A DNA stretch of 64,000 bases from Ctenosaura bakeri (taxonomy: Eukaryota; Chordata; Lepidosauria; Squamata; Iguanidae), in assembly GCA_948474755.1 (NCBI GenBank), contig CAOLHI010000733.1, positions 434,001 through 498,000 on the forward strand. The letters are read 5' to 3'. The notes below the pieces were generated by a model. The model searched no databases. It saw only the letters and a list, made by a program, of their open reading frames with translations, and was not told the origin of the DNA. Positions within the stretch are counted from its first letter, which is position 1; every line of letters begins with the position of its first letter. The position numbers and the translations under genes were made by a program. Shown one piece after another: positions 26,253 to 36,060 of the stretch.

Positions 26253-26750
26253 TTCCACCCGCTCCGGACGGACGTGAGGGTCGGTCCGCAGGCGGAGGGG
26301 GGGTGAGAAGGCGGGAGAGACGACAGCTCGGTCCGGGGCCCCCTCCGCTCTTCGGCGGGCTCTTCGAGTCAGTTCCTCGACCAGCAGCGCGACCTCCCAC
26401 CTCAGGCGCCAAACTTCGACGCCCCGCTCGGAACTCACCTCAGGTGCAGCCCCAGCAAGCGGAGCCTCGCCCGAGGAATGGAGGCTACCAACTCCTAATC
26501 GAAGGGGGGGCAGGGCAAACCTCTGAGGCAATACTTCACCATGGGGAGGCTTTCCGTGGAGAGGCAAACCTTTCGCTACCCTCGGGCTCTCTTTCACAAC
26601 GACGAAGGCTTTTTTCCCCCTCCTAACCAGGGAGGGACAAAACTTCACCTGCGCGCGCCCTCCCCCTCTTCTGGAGATGGTTTAAGCCTCCAACCTTCTT
26701 GGAATGTAGTGGGAGCGCGCCAAGTTACTTGGGAAAAGGGGAGTCGAAGA
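25945..26750 (-). promoter_or_regulatory. CpG island, LSR promoter and 5' UTR
   Basis: A sharp rise in GC and CpG content surrounds LSR exon 1, against AT-rich flanks. No TATA box is evident near the expected start, which fits a CpG-island promoter with dispersed initiation upstream (at higher coordinates) of 26252. The transcription start was not located. The island is bounded on the intron-1 side by an (AAAT)n tract and a MITE cluster. Confidence 0.7.
26180..26252 (-). CDS. LSR: LSR coding exon 1 (signal peptide)
   Basis: Two in-frame ATGs are plausible: 26252-26250 ([11 protein letters not shown] at -3 and G at +4) and 26222-26220 (MLSVLW, G at -3 but C at +4). I chose the upstream one because it has the better context and gives the hydrophobic core a basic n-region. 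The frame is also open upstream to another ATG at 26648, but such open frames are expected in a CpG island. The donor is CTTAG|GTAGGA, with the last exon base at 26180. Exon 1 leaves one G, which joins AT of exon 2 to give Asp25. Confidence 0.85.
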
Positions 26751-26984
26751 ATGAACTTTGTGGAGGCTGAATCTCCTCCCCTGTTGTTCCAGCAAGTGAA
26801 CTCGCCCAGGTGCTGTTCAGGGAGGCATAGGGTTAAAGGGCAGTTTTTTAACAAAAAAAAAATACAAAGAAAGGGTAGGGATTATTACTGGTAAAGGTCA
26901 GTTGGTGGAGTTGCTGGAGTTTTGTTCAGCAAAAATTATATTTTATATGTTTTAACAGAAGACGTGGTTTGAACTGAGTAGGAG

Positions 26985-27172
26985 AGTATTTTTGTTGTTG
27001 TTTTCACCAGATTTTTTTTGTTCAGAGAAGGTTCCCTTTGCTTTCTTCTGAGGCTGAGAGAGTGTGGCTTGCCCATGGTAGCCCAACGGGCTTCAAAGGC
27101 CGAGAGGGGGATTTGAACCCTGGTTTCCAGAGTCCCAAGTTCAACACTCAAACCACTGCATTCCTTTAAGAA
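26985..27172 (-). mobile_element. tRNA-derived SINE
   Basis: The minus strand starts GTGGTTTGAGTGTTGAACTT, with box B GGGTTCAAATCC, then the CTCTCTCAGCCTCAGAAG body and a CAACAACAA-type tail. It lies upstream of LSR, antisense to FAM187B. Confidence 0.7.
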
Positions 27173-27216
27173 GGAATAATGCAGAATAAAATAATAAGCA
27201 ATGCAATCATAACCTT

Positions 27217-27442
27217 TTTTTTTTAATTTATTTATTTGTATCCCGCCTCTCCATATGGATTGAGGCGGCGAACAACTTACAAATAGCATGTATTTTGATA
27301 CATTTCTATACACGCCCCCAACAAGCTGGGTACTCATTTTACCGACCTGCGAAAGGATGGAAGGCTGAGTCAACCTTGGAGCTGGGCAGGATCGAACTCA
27401 CAACCTTGTGGCTTGCAGTACTGGCATTTAACCACTGCGCCA
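27217..27442 (-). mobile_element. LINE tail joined to a second type of tRNA-derived SINE
   Basis: 27217-27290 has the GTATCCCGCCTCTCCATATG tail of an L2-like LINE. 27300-27440 reads on the minus strand as GGCGCAGTGGTTAAATGCCA (box A) and GAGTTCGATCC (box B), a SINE head different from that at 26985. Confidence 0.55.
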
Positions 27443-27612
27443 GATTGTTATTGCGCGATTATTCCACTTTCAACATCCTATGGAATCCTGGGGTTTGCAG
27501 TTTAAGGAGGGGCCACACGGGCCTTTGGGACCCCTCCCTACACTGCAAACCCCTGGATTCCATAGGATGTTGAAAGTGAAATAGTGGTGCTGTAACAGTC
27601 TGGTGTGGAAAT
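27443..27612. mobile_element. Palindromic MITE, left end lost
   Basis: Starts within the left arm (TGTTATTGCGCGATTATTCC) directly after the SINE and ends GTCTGGTGTGGAAATC. Its core still forms an inverted repeat. Confidence 0.7.
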
Positions 27613-27692
27613 CTTTCTAGAATGCTATCAGAGAAAAGCCCTTCAGAATGAAGGTGGCTAATCCCATATAGATACTCTTAACTGGGACTAAT

Positions 27693-27867
27693 GGCCATTT
27701 CTGCACTAGCCTGTTCTAGCACGATGATTCCACTTTCAACCTCCTCTGGAATCCTGGGGTTTGCAGTTTCGGGAGGGGCCGGCTGTGCTATAACTGCAAA
27801 CCCCAGGATTCCAGAGGAGGTTGAAAGTGGAATCATCGCGCTAGAACAGGCTAGTGCGGAAATGGCC
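27693..27867. mobile_element. Palindromic MITE, nearly perfect
   Basis: GGCCATTTCTGCACTAGCC to CTAGTGCGGAAATGGCC, 175 bp with AAT on both sides. The arms pair almost without mismatch (CCTCCTCTGGAATCCTGGGG against its complement). Confidence 0.85.
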
Positions 27868-27869
27868 AA

Positions 27870-28799
27870 TGTTACCCTGTGTGTTGGGGGTCCTGGGAGG
27901 GAGGGGCACCCAAATTACCAAATAAAAACACAAGCTGGGGGGAATTTAGCTGGAGCACTTCTTGGCTAAACGAGAGGCAGGGTAACGTTAGCAAGGCTCT
28001 TTAACCCTATGTCTACAGCTTCAGGTCAGCAAGTTTAAGAGTAACAAAAATAGCAGTTTTATTGAAAGGTAAACAGTAAATAAAAACAGCACACACACTA
28101 ACTAACTTGGAATTGGAAACGGAGAAGGTGGGGAGAATGGGTGATACGACACCTGGTCTCGTTGTCCTGGAGAGAAAGATGGGGTTCCGGGGAAGAAAGC
28201 TCACCGTGGCCGGCTGAGGGGAGCTCCTTAGACAAACCAGTAGCAAGGCGGGATGGAAGTCCAAAGTAATCCAAAGAAGTCCAAAGAGGGGAGGCAGACT
28301 CAGTTATGGAGAACTGAGGGGAAAACTTCACTGGACAGAGCGGCAGCAAGGCTGGATGGAAGTCCAGGGTGATCCAAGGAAGTCCCAGAAGTGGGGACCT
28401 TTTATAGGGGAGTTTGTGCCTACCGGCTATGGCATGCCAGGTGAAAACAAAGGAAATCTAGAGCTGGACAAAGGATTTGGAAAAGGTCAAGTTTAGCATG
28501 ATGAGCTTAATGCTCAACGACAATAGTTTGGTCAGTATGTAAATGTTCTGTTTAACGGACTGACTCGGCTGAGAGCCGTGCTGCTATTGTGAGGTTTGCA
28601 GTTGGAAGTTCCCTGAAGCTACGAGCGAGGCTTGAGTTGCTGGCCTCAATGGGGTCTGGAATGTAAAACCATTAGCGGCCGCACTCTGTCCGTGCTTGTC
28701 CGGAGAACCTCACAAACACGTGGAGTGAGGTGGCTGGAAAAAGTCAAGCCAAGGCCGAATTGTTTGATATCAAAATGATATCTGGGGTCCCCACCAACA
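27870..28799 (-). mobile_element. Solo LTR (retrovirus-like or Gypsy-type)
   Basis: Read on the minus strand, 930 bp begin TGTTGGTGGGGACC and end CAGGGTAACA, so the element has the TG...CA form of an LTR. A TATA box (CCTATAAAAGG, near 28406-28400) is followed about 340 bp later by AATAAA (28063-28058), the usual U3-R-U5 order. GC content is higher than in the flanks. Two 52-bp related blocks lie inside (28231-28282 and 28334-28385). No second LTR or internal genes are seen, and I could not find a matching target duplication, so the exact ends or the cause (solo recombination between copies) remain uncertain. Confidence 0.65.
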
Positions 28800-28823
28800 G
28801 TGCCATAGCTGGAGTAACACTAA

Positions 28824-29047
28824 GAGTCTTTCCACACTACATAACTATTGTATTATGATTCCACTTTAACTGCCATGGTTCTGTTCTATGGAATCATGGG
28901 ATTTGCAGTTTAGGGAGGGATATTTAGAATTCTCAGCCAGACAGCTCCAGTACCTCCTAAGACTATGAACCCCAAGATTCCATAGGAGGCAGCCATGGCA
29001 ATTAAAGTGGAATCATAGTGCAATAGTTATGTAGTGTGGAAAGGCCC
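28824..29047. mobile_element. Palindromic MITE, AACTGCCATGG subfamily
   Basis: 224 bp, GAGTCTTTCCACACTAC to GTAGTGTGGAAAGGCCC, flanked by TAA on both sides. The arms contain ATTCCACTTTAACTGCCATG where the other copies have CAACATCC, so this is a distinct subfamily. Confidence 0.85.
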
Positions 29048-29364
29048 TAAGTCTCATTGAACTCAGTGCCTTTGTGTCCCATCTTTTCTTCAAATATTAA
29101 CAAGGTGGCTTAGAGACTGTAAACCTCTGAGAAACTCAAAAAGATTTCTGGGCAAGATATTGCATACAACTGGTGATAGTGCAAATATAAATAACATTTT
29201 GTTAGAGCAGTTCCTTGGCATCATCATCACCATGCTAATATGTAAGACTGGGGTGTCGGATACGGTATTGCTCTGTTACATTTCCTAACCATAATTTTTA
29301 TGGATACCATAGCCCACCAAAAAGACAAATAAATAGGCCCAAGAGCAAATCAAAGCAGAACTCT

Positions 29365-29615
29365 CACTAGAAGCCACGATGATTAAACTGAGCCTGTTGT
29401 ACTTTGGACACATCATGAGACAATATGACTTTATGGAAAAGACAATAATGCTCAGTAAAACAAGGCAGTAGAAAAAGAGGAAGGCCCCCTTACAAATGGA
29501 TTGACTCAATAAGGGAAGACGAAACTCTGAATTTGGAAGAGCTATTATAGTAACAGGACCTTTTGGAGGTCTCTCATGTGTGGGGTCACCACTAGTGTGA
29601 CAAAACCTGATCATT
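29365..29615 (+). mobile_element. LINE reverse-transcriptase 3' fragment
   Basis: Translates in broken frames to a run resembling the C-terminus of RTE/R4-like LINEs (LWTHHETI, EKEEGPLTNGLTQ, WRSLMCGVTTS). Several stops and shifts. It lies just upstream of FAM187B. Confidence 0.45.
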
Positions 29616-29836
29616 TATTAAGATAGTTCTCTATCTATAACAATAAATAAGAATGGATATGGGACAGGTGAATTCTGCATTCCACCCAAGTAGGGTAACA
29701 TAGGCCTATGCTAATAATGACCCCACAACCATCTTTACATGGGATGGCCTAAACCAATCAATCAAAAGGTAGTCCTGCATCATTACTAAGAATTTTGCTG
29801 ACCATTATGACCTCATTCTTTTGCCCACCTCAACTG

Positions 29837-29844
29837 TGATGTCA
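29837..29844 (+). promoter_or_regulatory. CRE-like site (TGATGTCA) before FAM187B
   Basis: TGATGTCA differs by one base from the full cAMP-response element and lies about 60 bp before the start codon. CRE-like sites near the start are common in post-meiotic testis genes controlled by CREM, and this family is testis-expressed in mammals. No TATA box is obvious. The functional reading is inference. Confidence 0.3.
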
Positions 29845-29904
29845 CATTAGGTCTGCTAGAACTTGCCTTTCCAGTCCATTTAGTAGGTTGGTTCCCAGCT
29901 GGCC

Positions 29905-30743
29905 ATGTCCTCTTGGGCATCCTTTGTGGCTCTCTTCCTCGGTCTGATTTTGGTTACCACTGAAGGTAACTTGTATGAAGGCCACTCCCTGGGATCGTCG
30001 TGTCTTCCAGGCCACCCTTGCACGTTAGCCTTTATCTCTGACAACCCAGTGATCCTACGCTGTCCTCATGTGTACTTCAGTGCCCGTGTCTCTTGGCAAT
30101 ATCTTGATCCGAAGTGGGCAGATGAGCGGCCTGTCACCTTTCTGCATGTAGGGAGTCCCTCCTGGCCCTTGCTTAGCCATGCCAAGTTGCTGAGGTTACA
30201 GTTCAAATCTCGGCTAGTTGCTGGAAATTTATATATCCCAAGCCCCATCGTAGAGGACTCTGGATTGTACACTTGTCGTGCAGGCGATGCTACCATTGCT
30301 TATTATGATGTGGATTTCCAGGATGCTGGCCACATCCATGTCTCCCATGCTAGCCTTGGGGAGAACACTCAGGGCAATGCCACGGTAGAGCTAGAAAATG
30401 GAACACAGGCTGAGTTATTCACTTCATGGAGTCCTTGGCAGGCTTGTGATCGCTGTGGTCATTCTGGAGAAAGGAAGCAGGTAGGCTTTTGTTATGCTCA
30501 GATGACAAGCAATGATGATCAAGAAGAAAATCCACTGCCATGTGGGATGGCCAGGAAGAAGCATCCATTATTGCCACAACGGGGACCAGAACTGAGAGTG
30601 GAAACCTGCCAGGTTCCTTGTGACACATCACACTTGCTTGCCTCAGATGAACCCGATGCTGTGCCGCTTCTAGTCTTTACCACCTACCATCCCCAACTCA
30701 AGGCCATTGCCCACCTGCGCTGTCCAACATCTTCCATTTACAG
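29905..30743 (+). CDS. FAM187B: FAM187B exon 1
   Basis: The ATG at 29905 is the first in frame and opens straight into a hydrophobic signal sequence. The exon ends TTTACAG|GTACAG, a consensus donor. The open frame continues 85 nt past the donor to a stop at 30826-30828; a reading that stops there would lose the second Ig module and the membrane anchor, so it should not be taken as the protein. Confidence 0.94.
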
Positions 30744-33215
30744 GTACAGTTCTTATAGTAAGATCAGTCTTATCCATCCCCCACGTAGAACAATGTGCCC
30801 TTTTATATTACCATCAGGCTTTCACTGAGAGGCCCAAGAAAGAAAACCAGATTTAAAAAAGAGGAAGAAAAGGGCAGGGTTCTTGCAGATTAAACAGTTT
30901 TGCAAAAAAGGCAATTTTAGCAGGTATAGTTCTACTGAACAGTAGACTGACAAAATGCAACTGCTGAAATTCTCTTTTCTATGCAACTTAAAGGTAGAAG
31001 AACATCCAGTCATCACAGGTCTTGGCTTCTTCCGGTTGTCAAAGTCAGACCAATAACGTCTATTATACTGGACTTGAGTGACTGAGAGCTTATCAGCAAA
31101 ATGAAGGCACATAAAAGTGTTTTTGGTTTCTATATATACAAGAGACTTTTCCAAGTACACAGAAACAGGTAGCTTGGGATGGGAACTGTGTGTGAACCAC
31201 ACACAATTAGAATTAAGGAACCGGATCCTTCTCAATCCATGTACAATCCAAGAATTTCTTATGGTACTGGAACTGAACTTGCTGTTTTTTCACAGAGAAA
31301 GCTGTGTGGAACCTATCTTTTTGTTGTTGCTACTATTTGACAAATGGCAATCAGAACCAGTCTACTGAAAGTCACCCAGAGATCTGCCCCCATCTCTATT
31401 ACAGCCAGCTAAACACAAGACCCAGTATTTAAGTCTACATGGATATAGGGCTCACTGAGTCCAATCACACGTTCTCCCAAACAAGCAAAGCTTAGACATC
31501 CAAATAAATTGTCCCACTTACTCTATCACTACCTGCCCATGAACCCTACTCACTAAAGGTGATGGAAAGTGACCACTTGAGGCAGCAAATTGGATGTTGT
31601 GAAAGGGTAGCAATATATTTTAAACACCACATGGGGTAGAGGTGCTTATGGGATTTTCTGCCTCCCATGCCAATATAATGTGGCTAGTTTGGTCACCTTG
31701 TGCACCTTGATTCAGGTAAGCGTTGATGCCATTTTCTGACCTGCCTCAGCCAGCAAAATGTCTTGGATTGGCTCTGGTTCCCCCAGCAAGATCCCATGTG
31801 AAAGAAGCAATCTTACATATCTGCACACTGCTTGCCTTTAAGCATTTAGGACTCACCTATATGTACTTTCAGAAAATCCAGCTGGTTAATGATTGATAAG
31901 GTAAATGAAACTTTCACCTCTGGATCTCAGGCACAGATCCAGTTCTGCCACTTAAAGCAAGGCTATAAAAAAAAAAAAAAAAAAAGCAAATTGAATCAGT
32001 CTCTGTGGTGGAACTGGAAGTGGTTAAAGGAGCAAGATGTGATATTGGAATAATGACTGGTGACTGAGAGTGATGACTAATGTTACTTTCACAGTCAGAC
32101 CACCAGCCTGGTATGTGTACTGAATAAGAAATCCAGTTATCCAAATTTGGCTCTACAGAACACAGGAAATTTACTCTTTGTACTATAACTGGCTTTTTTG
32201 CTGAGATTACTGGAAAGTAATTTTTCCAGCAAGATGGCCACCACAAGTAGTACATTCTGGGGAAGGGAGAGGCAGCAGCAAGGTCTTGGAAGAAAGAAGA
32301 GGAGATGTTCTACAGCCTGTCCTTCCCTCTCTAAATTATCTTACTGTTTTTATATAGGCGGTCAATGCTATTCCAATGTAAGTTTTGAACTAGAATTCAT
32401 CTGTCACTCAAAGTGGCTTCCATGTCCAGAAACGTAGTGGGACATCATTTCAGGACTTTCACTTCAGGCAGCAACTGTCCTGAGCCAGCTCTGCAATTAT
32501 GAGCAGATCTGATTTGCATTCATTGCTTTCCTGCTGTTTCTGGTATCCAGTTAAATATCCCTGACTACTGGCCATGCTAAGTTGGGTTGCAAAAGCTTCA
32601 CTTGCTACCAGTCTGTTTCTGGACACATTTCAAAGTTCTGGTTACAACATATAAAGCCATACATGGCTTAGGTCTAGAAGACTGTATCTCCCTATCTGAG
32701 CCTGCCTGAATTCTAGGAACCTCAGAAGAGAGCTTTCTCTCAGTCCCACCACCATCACAGGAATGTTTGGTGAGGAGACAAGAGAGAGAACCTTCTCAGA
32801 CTATTAAACACCCCCCCCCATGGAAAGCTAGTTGGCCTCTCTCTTCTTTTTCTGCCACAAGGGAAAGGCCTTTGCCTTTGGCTGTTAATTGGCTGTTGAA
32901 AAAGCATCTTTTAACTGGAGTGTTGTGCTTTTATTTTCATTATTATGTTTTAAGTGCTTTTTAAACTTTTACGTTGGTGTTTTTAATTGCTTCTTTCTTA
33001 AACTTGTATACTATAAATTCTTGTAGCTGTATTGAGCTTTAACTACTGTGTTAGTTCCCTTGGGTCCCACATTGGGAGAAAGCAGGATTTAAGTTGAATA
33101 AATAGAAGGAAATGTAATCCAAATCCAGAAGGGCAACAGGTAGGGAAAGTATGATAGAAAAATGAATAAAATAAGCATTTACTTCCCACCTTGCTCTTAC
33201 TCTTGCACATCTAAT

Positions 33216-33250
<35 letters not shown>

Positions 33251-34657
33251 TTAAACTGCTCTGTTATTATCTGTTTTGGATTTGTGTGCATTACATTGAA
33301 GCAAACACATACAATATACATATAGATGTATTTGCTTTCAAGAATAAAGCTATGGCTAGAATATTTCCATCAGAAATTGGTTGTCTGAAAGCAAAGGTCA
33401 TCTGCAAAGAGTGAAAACAGAGAAGTGTAGGTACATGCTCAGCCTCAGGTAGAATGGCATTCACAGAGTCATAAAGTTGGAAGAGACCACAAGGGCCATT
33501 GAGTCCAACCCCCGCCATGCAGGAACATGCACTGAAAGCAACCCCAGCAAATGGCCATCCAGCCTCTATTTAAAAACCTCCAAAGAAGGTGACTTCACCA
33601 CGCTCTGAGGCAGCATATTCATATATGGGAGCCAACAGTTTACGGGCTCTGTTCTCGTTGCATCCTAAGCATTTTTAAAAACCGTATGGAATCATTAGAA
33701 GCGTCTTCTCAATAGGCCTCAGTGATTGATTATGTATTACATGTAAATTGGCTGGATTATCCTTTTTCATTTTATCTTATTTCATTTTTTCATTTTTGTG
33801 CAATGGCTGGCTGCTAAAATGCAATAAACTTGAACTTGAACTTGATTGAAAAGGATGATAGAGGAAAAGCTGTGTCCTCAAGCATGCCAGTCCTAAATCG
33901 CTTAGGCCTTTGTTAACTAGAGCCAGAATACTGAACCTGGCATGGCAGCAAATAGGCAGCAAGTACAGACCTTTCAGCAGAACTGTTACATGCTGATATG
34001 GAAAGTATTTGTGACAACAGAAAGCAATCACAAATTGCATGAGATGATGCTTCCAGACTAACCTCAAGGATAGCTTCATATAGAGTTCATTGCAGTAATC
34101 TCATTTTGTGGTTACCAGTGCTTACACTGTGGCTAAGCTATATCAATCTAGTCAAACTACTTGATTACTAAATTAATTAGTTCAGACACATGCTATTAAT
34201 TGATTAAGATTCCTTTAACTGGAAAGCAGCCTCCATTTTCATATGAAAATGTTGGGGGAGTCTAACTGTCCATATCCATATCTCATACAAATTGCATTTC
34301 TTCCTTAACTTCTTCAGCCCAGTCTACTGGCAAGAAGGCCCCACATCACTGACCCGCCTTGAACTTCTCCAGAAGAACAGCTCCCAGAGCCTGGACAAAG
34401 CCACAGGTGGTGGGATCCTACACCTCTCTTTCCAGAATGACTCCCAGAGTGCTTTCTACCAGTGTTACGTCAACAGACACCTAGTAGGCAAGTTTTTGGT
34501 TGCCTCCCCTGGTGCTGTGCCATCTCCCAAGGAGTTGGCCTACACGTACTCTGTCGTTGAAGCACTGATAGTAGGACTTTCAATGTTTCTTGTCTTTCTG
34601 ATGTTCCTCAGCATCATCCAGTCCTGCAGGAAGAAACCAGGAACCACTATGGTCTAA
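29905..34657 (+). CDS. FAM187B: FAM187B-like Ig-domain membrane protein, complete (2 exons)
   Basis: Exons 29905-30743 (839 nt) and 34318-34657 (340 nt) join in phase 2 (AG|C gives Ser280) to encode 392 residues, close to the roughly 370-410 of the mammalian FAM187 proteins. Residues 1-21 are a signal peptide. The first Ig-like module has Cys53, Trp64 and EDSGLYTC (117-124). Next comes a cysteine block with WSPWQACDRCG at 175-185 and Cys181, 184, 196, 213, 235 and 239, resembling a thrombospondin type-1 start. The second Ig-like module has Cys273, Trp284 and Cys329. A transmembrane helix spans about 359-380, followed by a short basic tail (RKKPGTTMV). N-glycosylation sequons are seen, for example NAT at 158 and NGT at 165. 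It is a type I surface protein of unknown molecular role; the family is mainly testis-expressed in mammals. FAM187B rather than FAM187A is inferred from its place beside LSR. Confidence 0.92.
31968..31985. repeat. Poly(A) tract
   Basis: Eighteen A's, with no clear source element attached. Confidence 0.85.
32585..33115 (+). mobile_element. L2-like LINE 3' end
   Basis: Contains GGACACATTTCAAAGTTCTG and ACATATAAAGCCATACATGG (the FKVL..YKA..G part of the ORF2 end). It ends GGGAGAAAGCAGGATTTAAG and then AATAAAT, the usual 3' tail of reptile L2-like LINEs. Confidence 0.65.
33214..33252. repeat. (ATTT)n microsatellite
   Basis: About ten tandem ATTT units without interruption. Confidence 0.95.
33463..33620 (-). 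mobile_element. CR1 LINE 3' end, short
   Basis: Starts TCACAGAGTCATAAAGTTGG and runs to GAGGCAGCATATTC. Only the last 160 bp of CR1 remain. Confidence 0.8.
33893..34120 (-). mobile_element. L2-like LINE fragment
   Basis: Contains AGCAAATAGGCAGCAAGTAC and TTCAGCAGAACTGTTACATG, comparable to the part of the 61440 fragment with AACAGGCAGCCAGCATAG. Confidence 0.45.
34318..34657 (+). CDS. FAM187B: FAM187B exon 2 (second Ig module, TM helix, tail)
   Basis: The acceptor is TTCTTCAG|CCCAGTC after a pyrimidine-rich tract. It encodes PVYWQEGP through the helix VEALIVGLSMFLVFLMFLSI to the tail, with the stop TAA at 34655-34657. Its start phase complements exon 1 exactly. Confidence 0.94.
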
Positions 34658-34713
34658 AAGAAACACACAATGCTTTGTGGATACCACATGGAACAAGACA
34701 TGGTTTGCTCGCT

Positions 34714-34719
34714 AATAAA
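34714..34719 (+). terminator. Polyadenylation signal AATAAA of FAM187B
   Basis: AATAAA lies 57 bp after the stop codon, giving a very short 3' UTR. A T/G-rich stretch suitable as downstream element follows within about 20-30 bp. Confidence 0.7.
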
Positions 34720-36060
34720 GATATTAAATTTTTGTACATTCAGAGTCAGTCTGGGCCTTGTAGCTACATGAAAGAAGGGATGGGCTTGCCTTCAAGTCAA
34801 TGCCAATTGTACCATTTCTCTATAGGGATGCACAAAATAAGGAGATCAAATTGCTCACCAATTTAATCAGTATTTTTCCCAAAGAAGCATTCTTAATTCT
34901 GCCAAATTTGTAAGAAAGGGTCACCATAGGTCCTATCTGGCATCAGATTCCTAATCTTGGTGGCAGCCCTGAACCAAAATTCCAGCAGGACCCGCCCCTC
35001 CCTTCCAGCAGCTGTTAATTGATCCTTCCTGTATGCAGAAACGCTTAAGGACAAATACAGTGGGCCCTCCACATTTGTGGGTTTGACTTTCACAGATTTG
35101 ATAATTTGTGAGTTTCCCCAATCATTACCTTCCCCACCACCACCTCAAGTGGCTTCTTTTCTGGGGGATCCTTTCCACTTGGTGGCTCTGATCAGGCCAT
35201 GAAGCTCTTTGGTGGTCCTCCACCACCACCAGCCACTGGCTAGTTAGCTAAGGATGGCTTGCACCCTGATTTCGCAGCATCGCAAACCCTCTCCCAATAC
35301 CCTTTCCTCCCATGGAAAGAGATAGATGAGATAGAGGAAGCATAGGGCCACCATGCTGACTCACCACTTCTTCCTCTCCTTTCCTAGATCTGCTTTGGAC
35401 TCTGGCCATTGATTCTCCACACTATGCGTTGGGCCCTTCCCACAAACGCACATTTTGATAGTTGATTTTTCTACTTTTGTAGGGATCTTGTGCCCCTAGC
35501 CCATGTTGAATATGAAGGGCTGACCTGTGTAACAGGGCAATTTCTAGCAAGAAGACAGTGATGGCATGAACTGAATATACATCATGGTGATACACTGGGT
35601 GTGTTGCTTTTTTTCCCTTCAAAAGGAGTAATGAGGTCTTTCAAACTGGTCAACAGAAGAATGACTTCTTGTGATACATCTCCTTGCGTTTTCCCAGTTG
35701 TTGCTTCCACATCCGTGCATGCCTTCCATTCTTTTCAGGTGCTGCATATAGCAATTTTTTTACCATGACTCTGCACTAGGTCTCTTTCCAAGTCTTTTTT
35801 AAACCAGGTGTAGTTTGCTGAGGTGGTCTTATGGTCTGAAGGACAAATTATCTCCTCTATGATTTTTTTTTCAAGCTGAACATACGGTGCTGTAGTGCCA
35901 TTGCAGTGATCCACCGATGCACTATAATTCTTTAAAAAAGAAAAAGGAGGAAAATGTCCCTTTTTAAAAAAATACATTTTGAAATTAAAAAACCAACCCA
36001 CTCCAAGCTGGGAATAAAATGTTGCAGTTGGTTCCTGGGAATTGCCAAAAAATAGTCTCA
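34720..36060. other. FAM187B downstream flank
   Basis: Apart from the Tigger-like element at 35058-35529 I recognise nothing here. No exon could be supported. Confidence 0.6.
35058..35529. mobile_element. Tigger/pogo-like element, degenerate right end
   Basis: The left end is CAGTGGGCCCTCCACATT preceded by TA. The right end is decayed (GAAGGGCTGACCTG). The interior resembles the copies at 36630 and 46657. Confidence 0.65.

Larger units (their letters stand above)
30744..34317 (+). other. FAM187B intron (3574 bp)
   Basis: GT-AG, phase 2 intron. It contains an A-tract (about 31968-31985), an L2-like LINE 3' end, an (ATTT)n tract, a CR1 3' fragment and a further LINE fragment. No coding sequence was seen. 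Confidence 0.9.

Noticed and set aside
30744..30828. FAM187B read as a single-exon 307-residue protein
   Set aside because: The extension past the donor is intronic. Splicing to 34318 restores the second Ig module and the membrane helix in phase.
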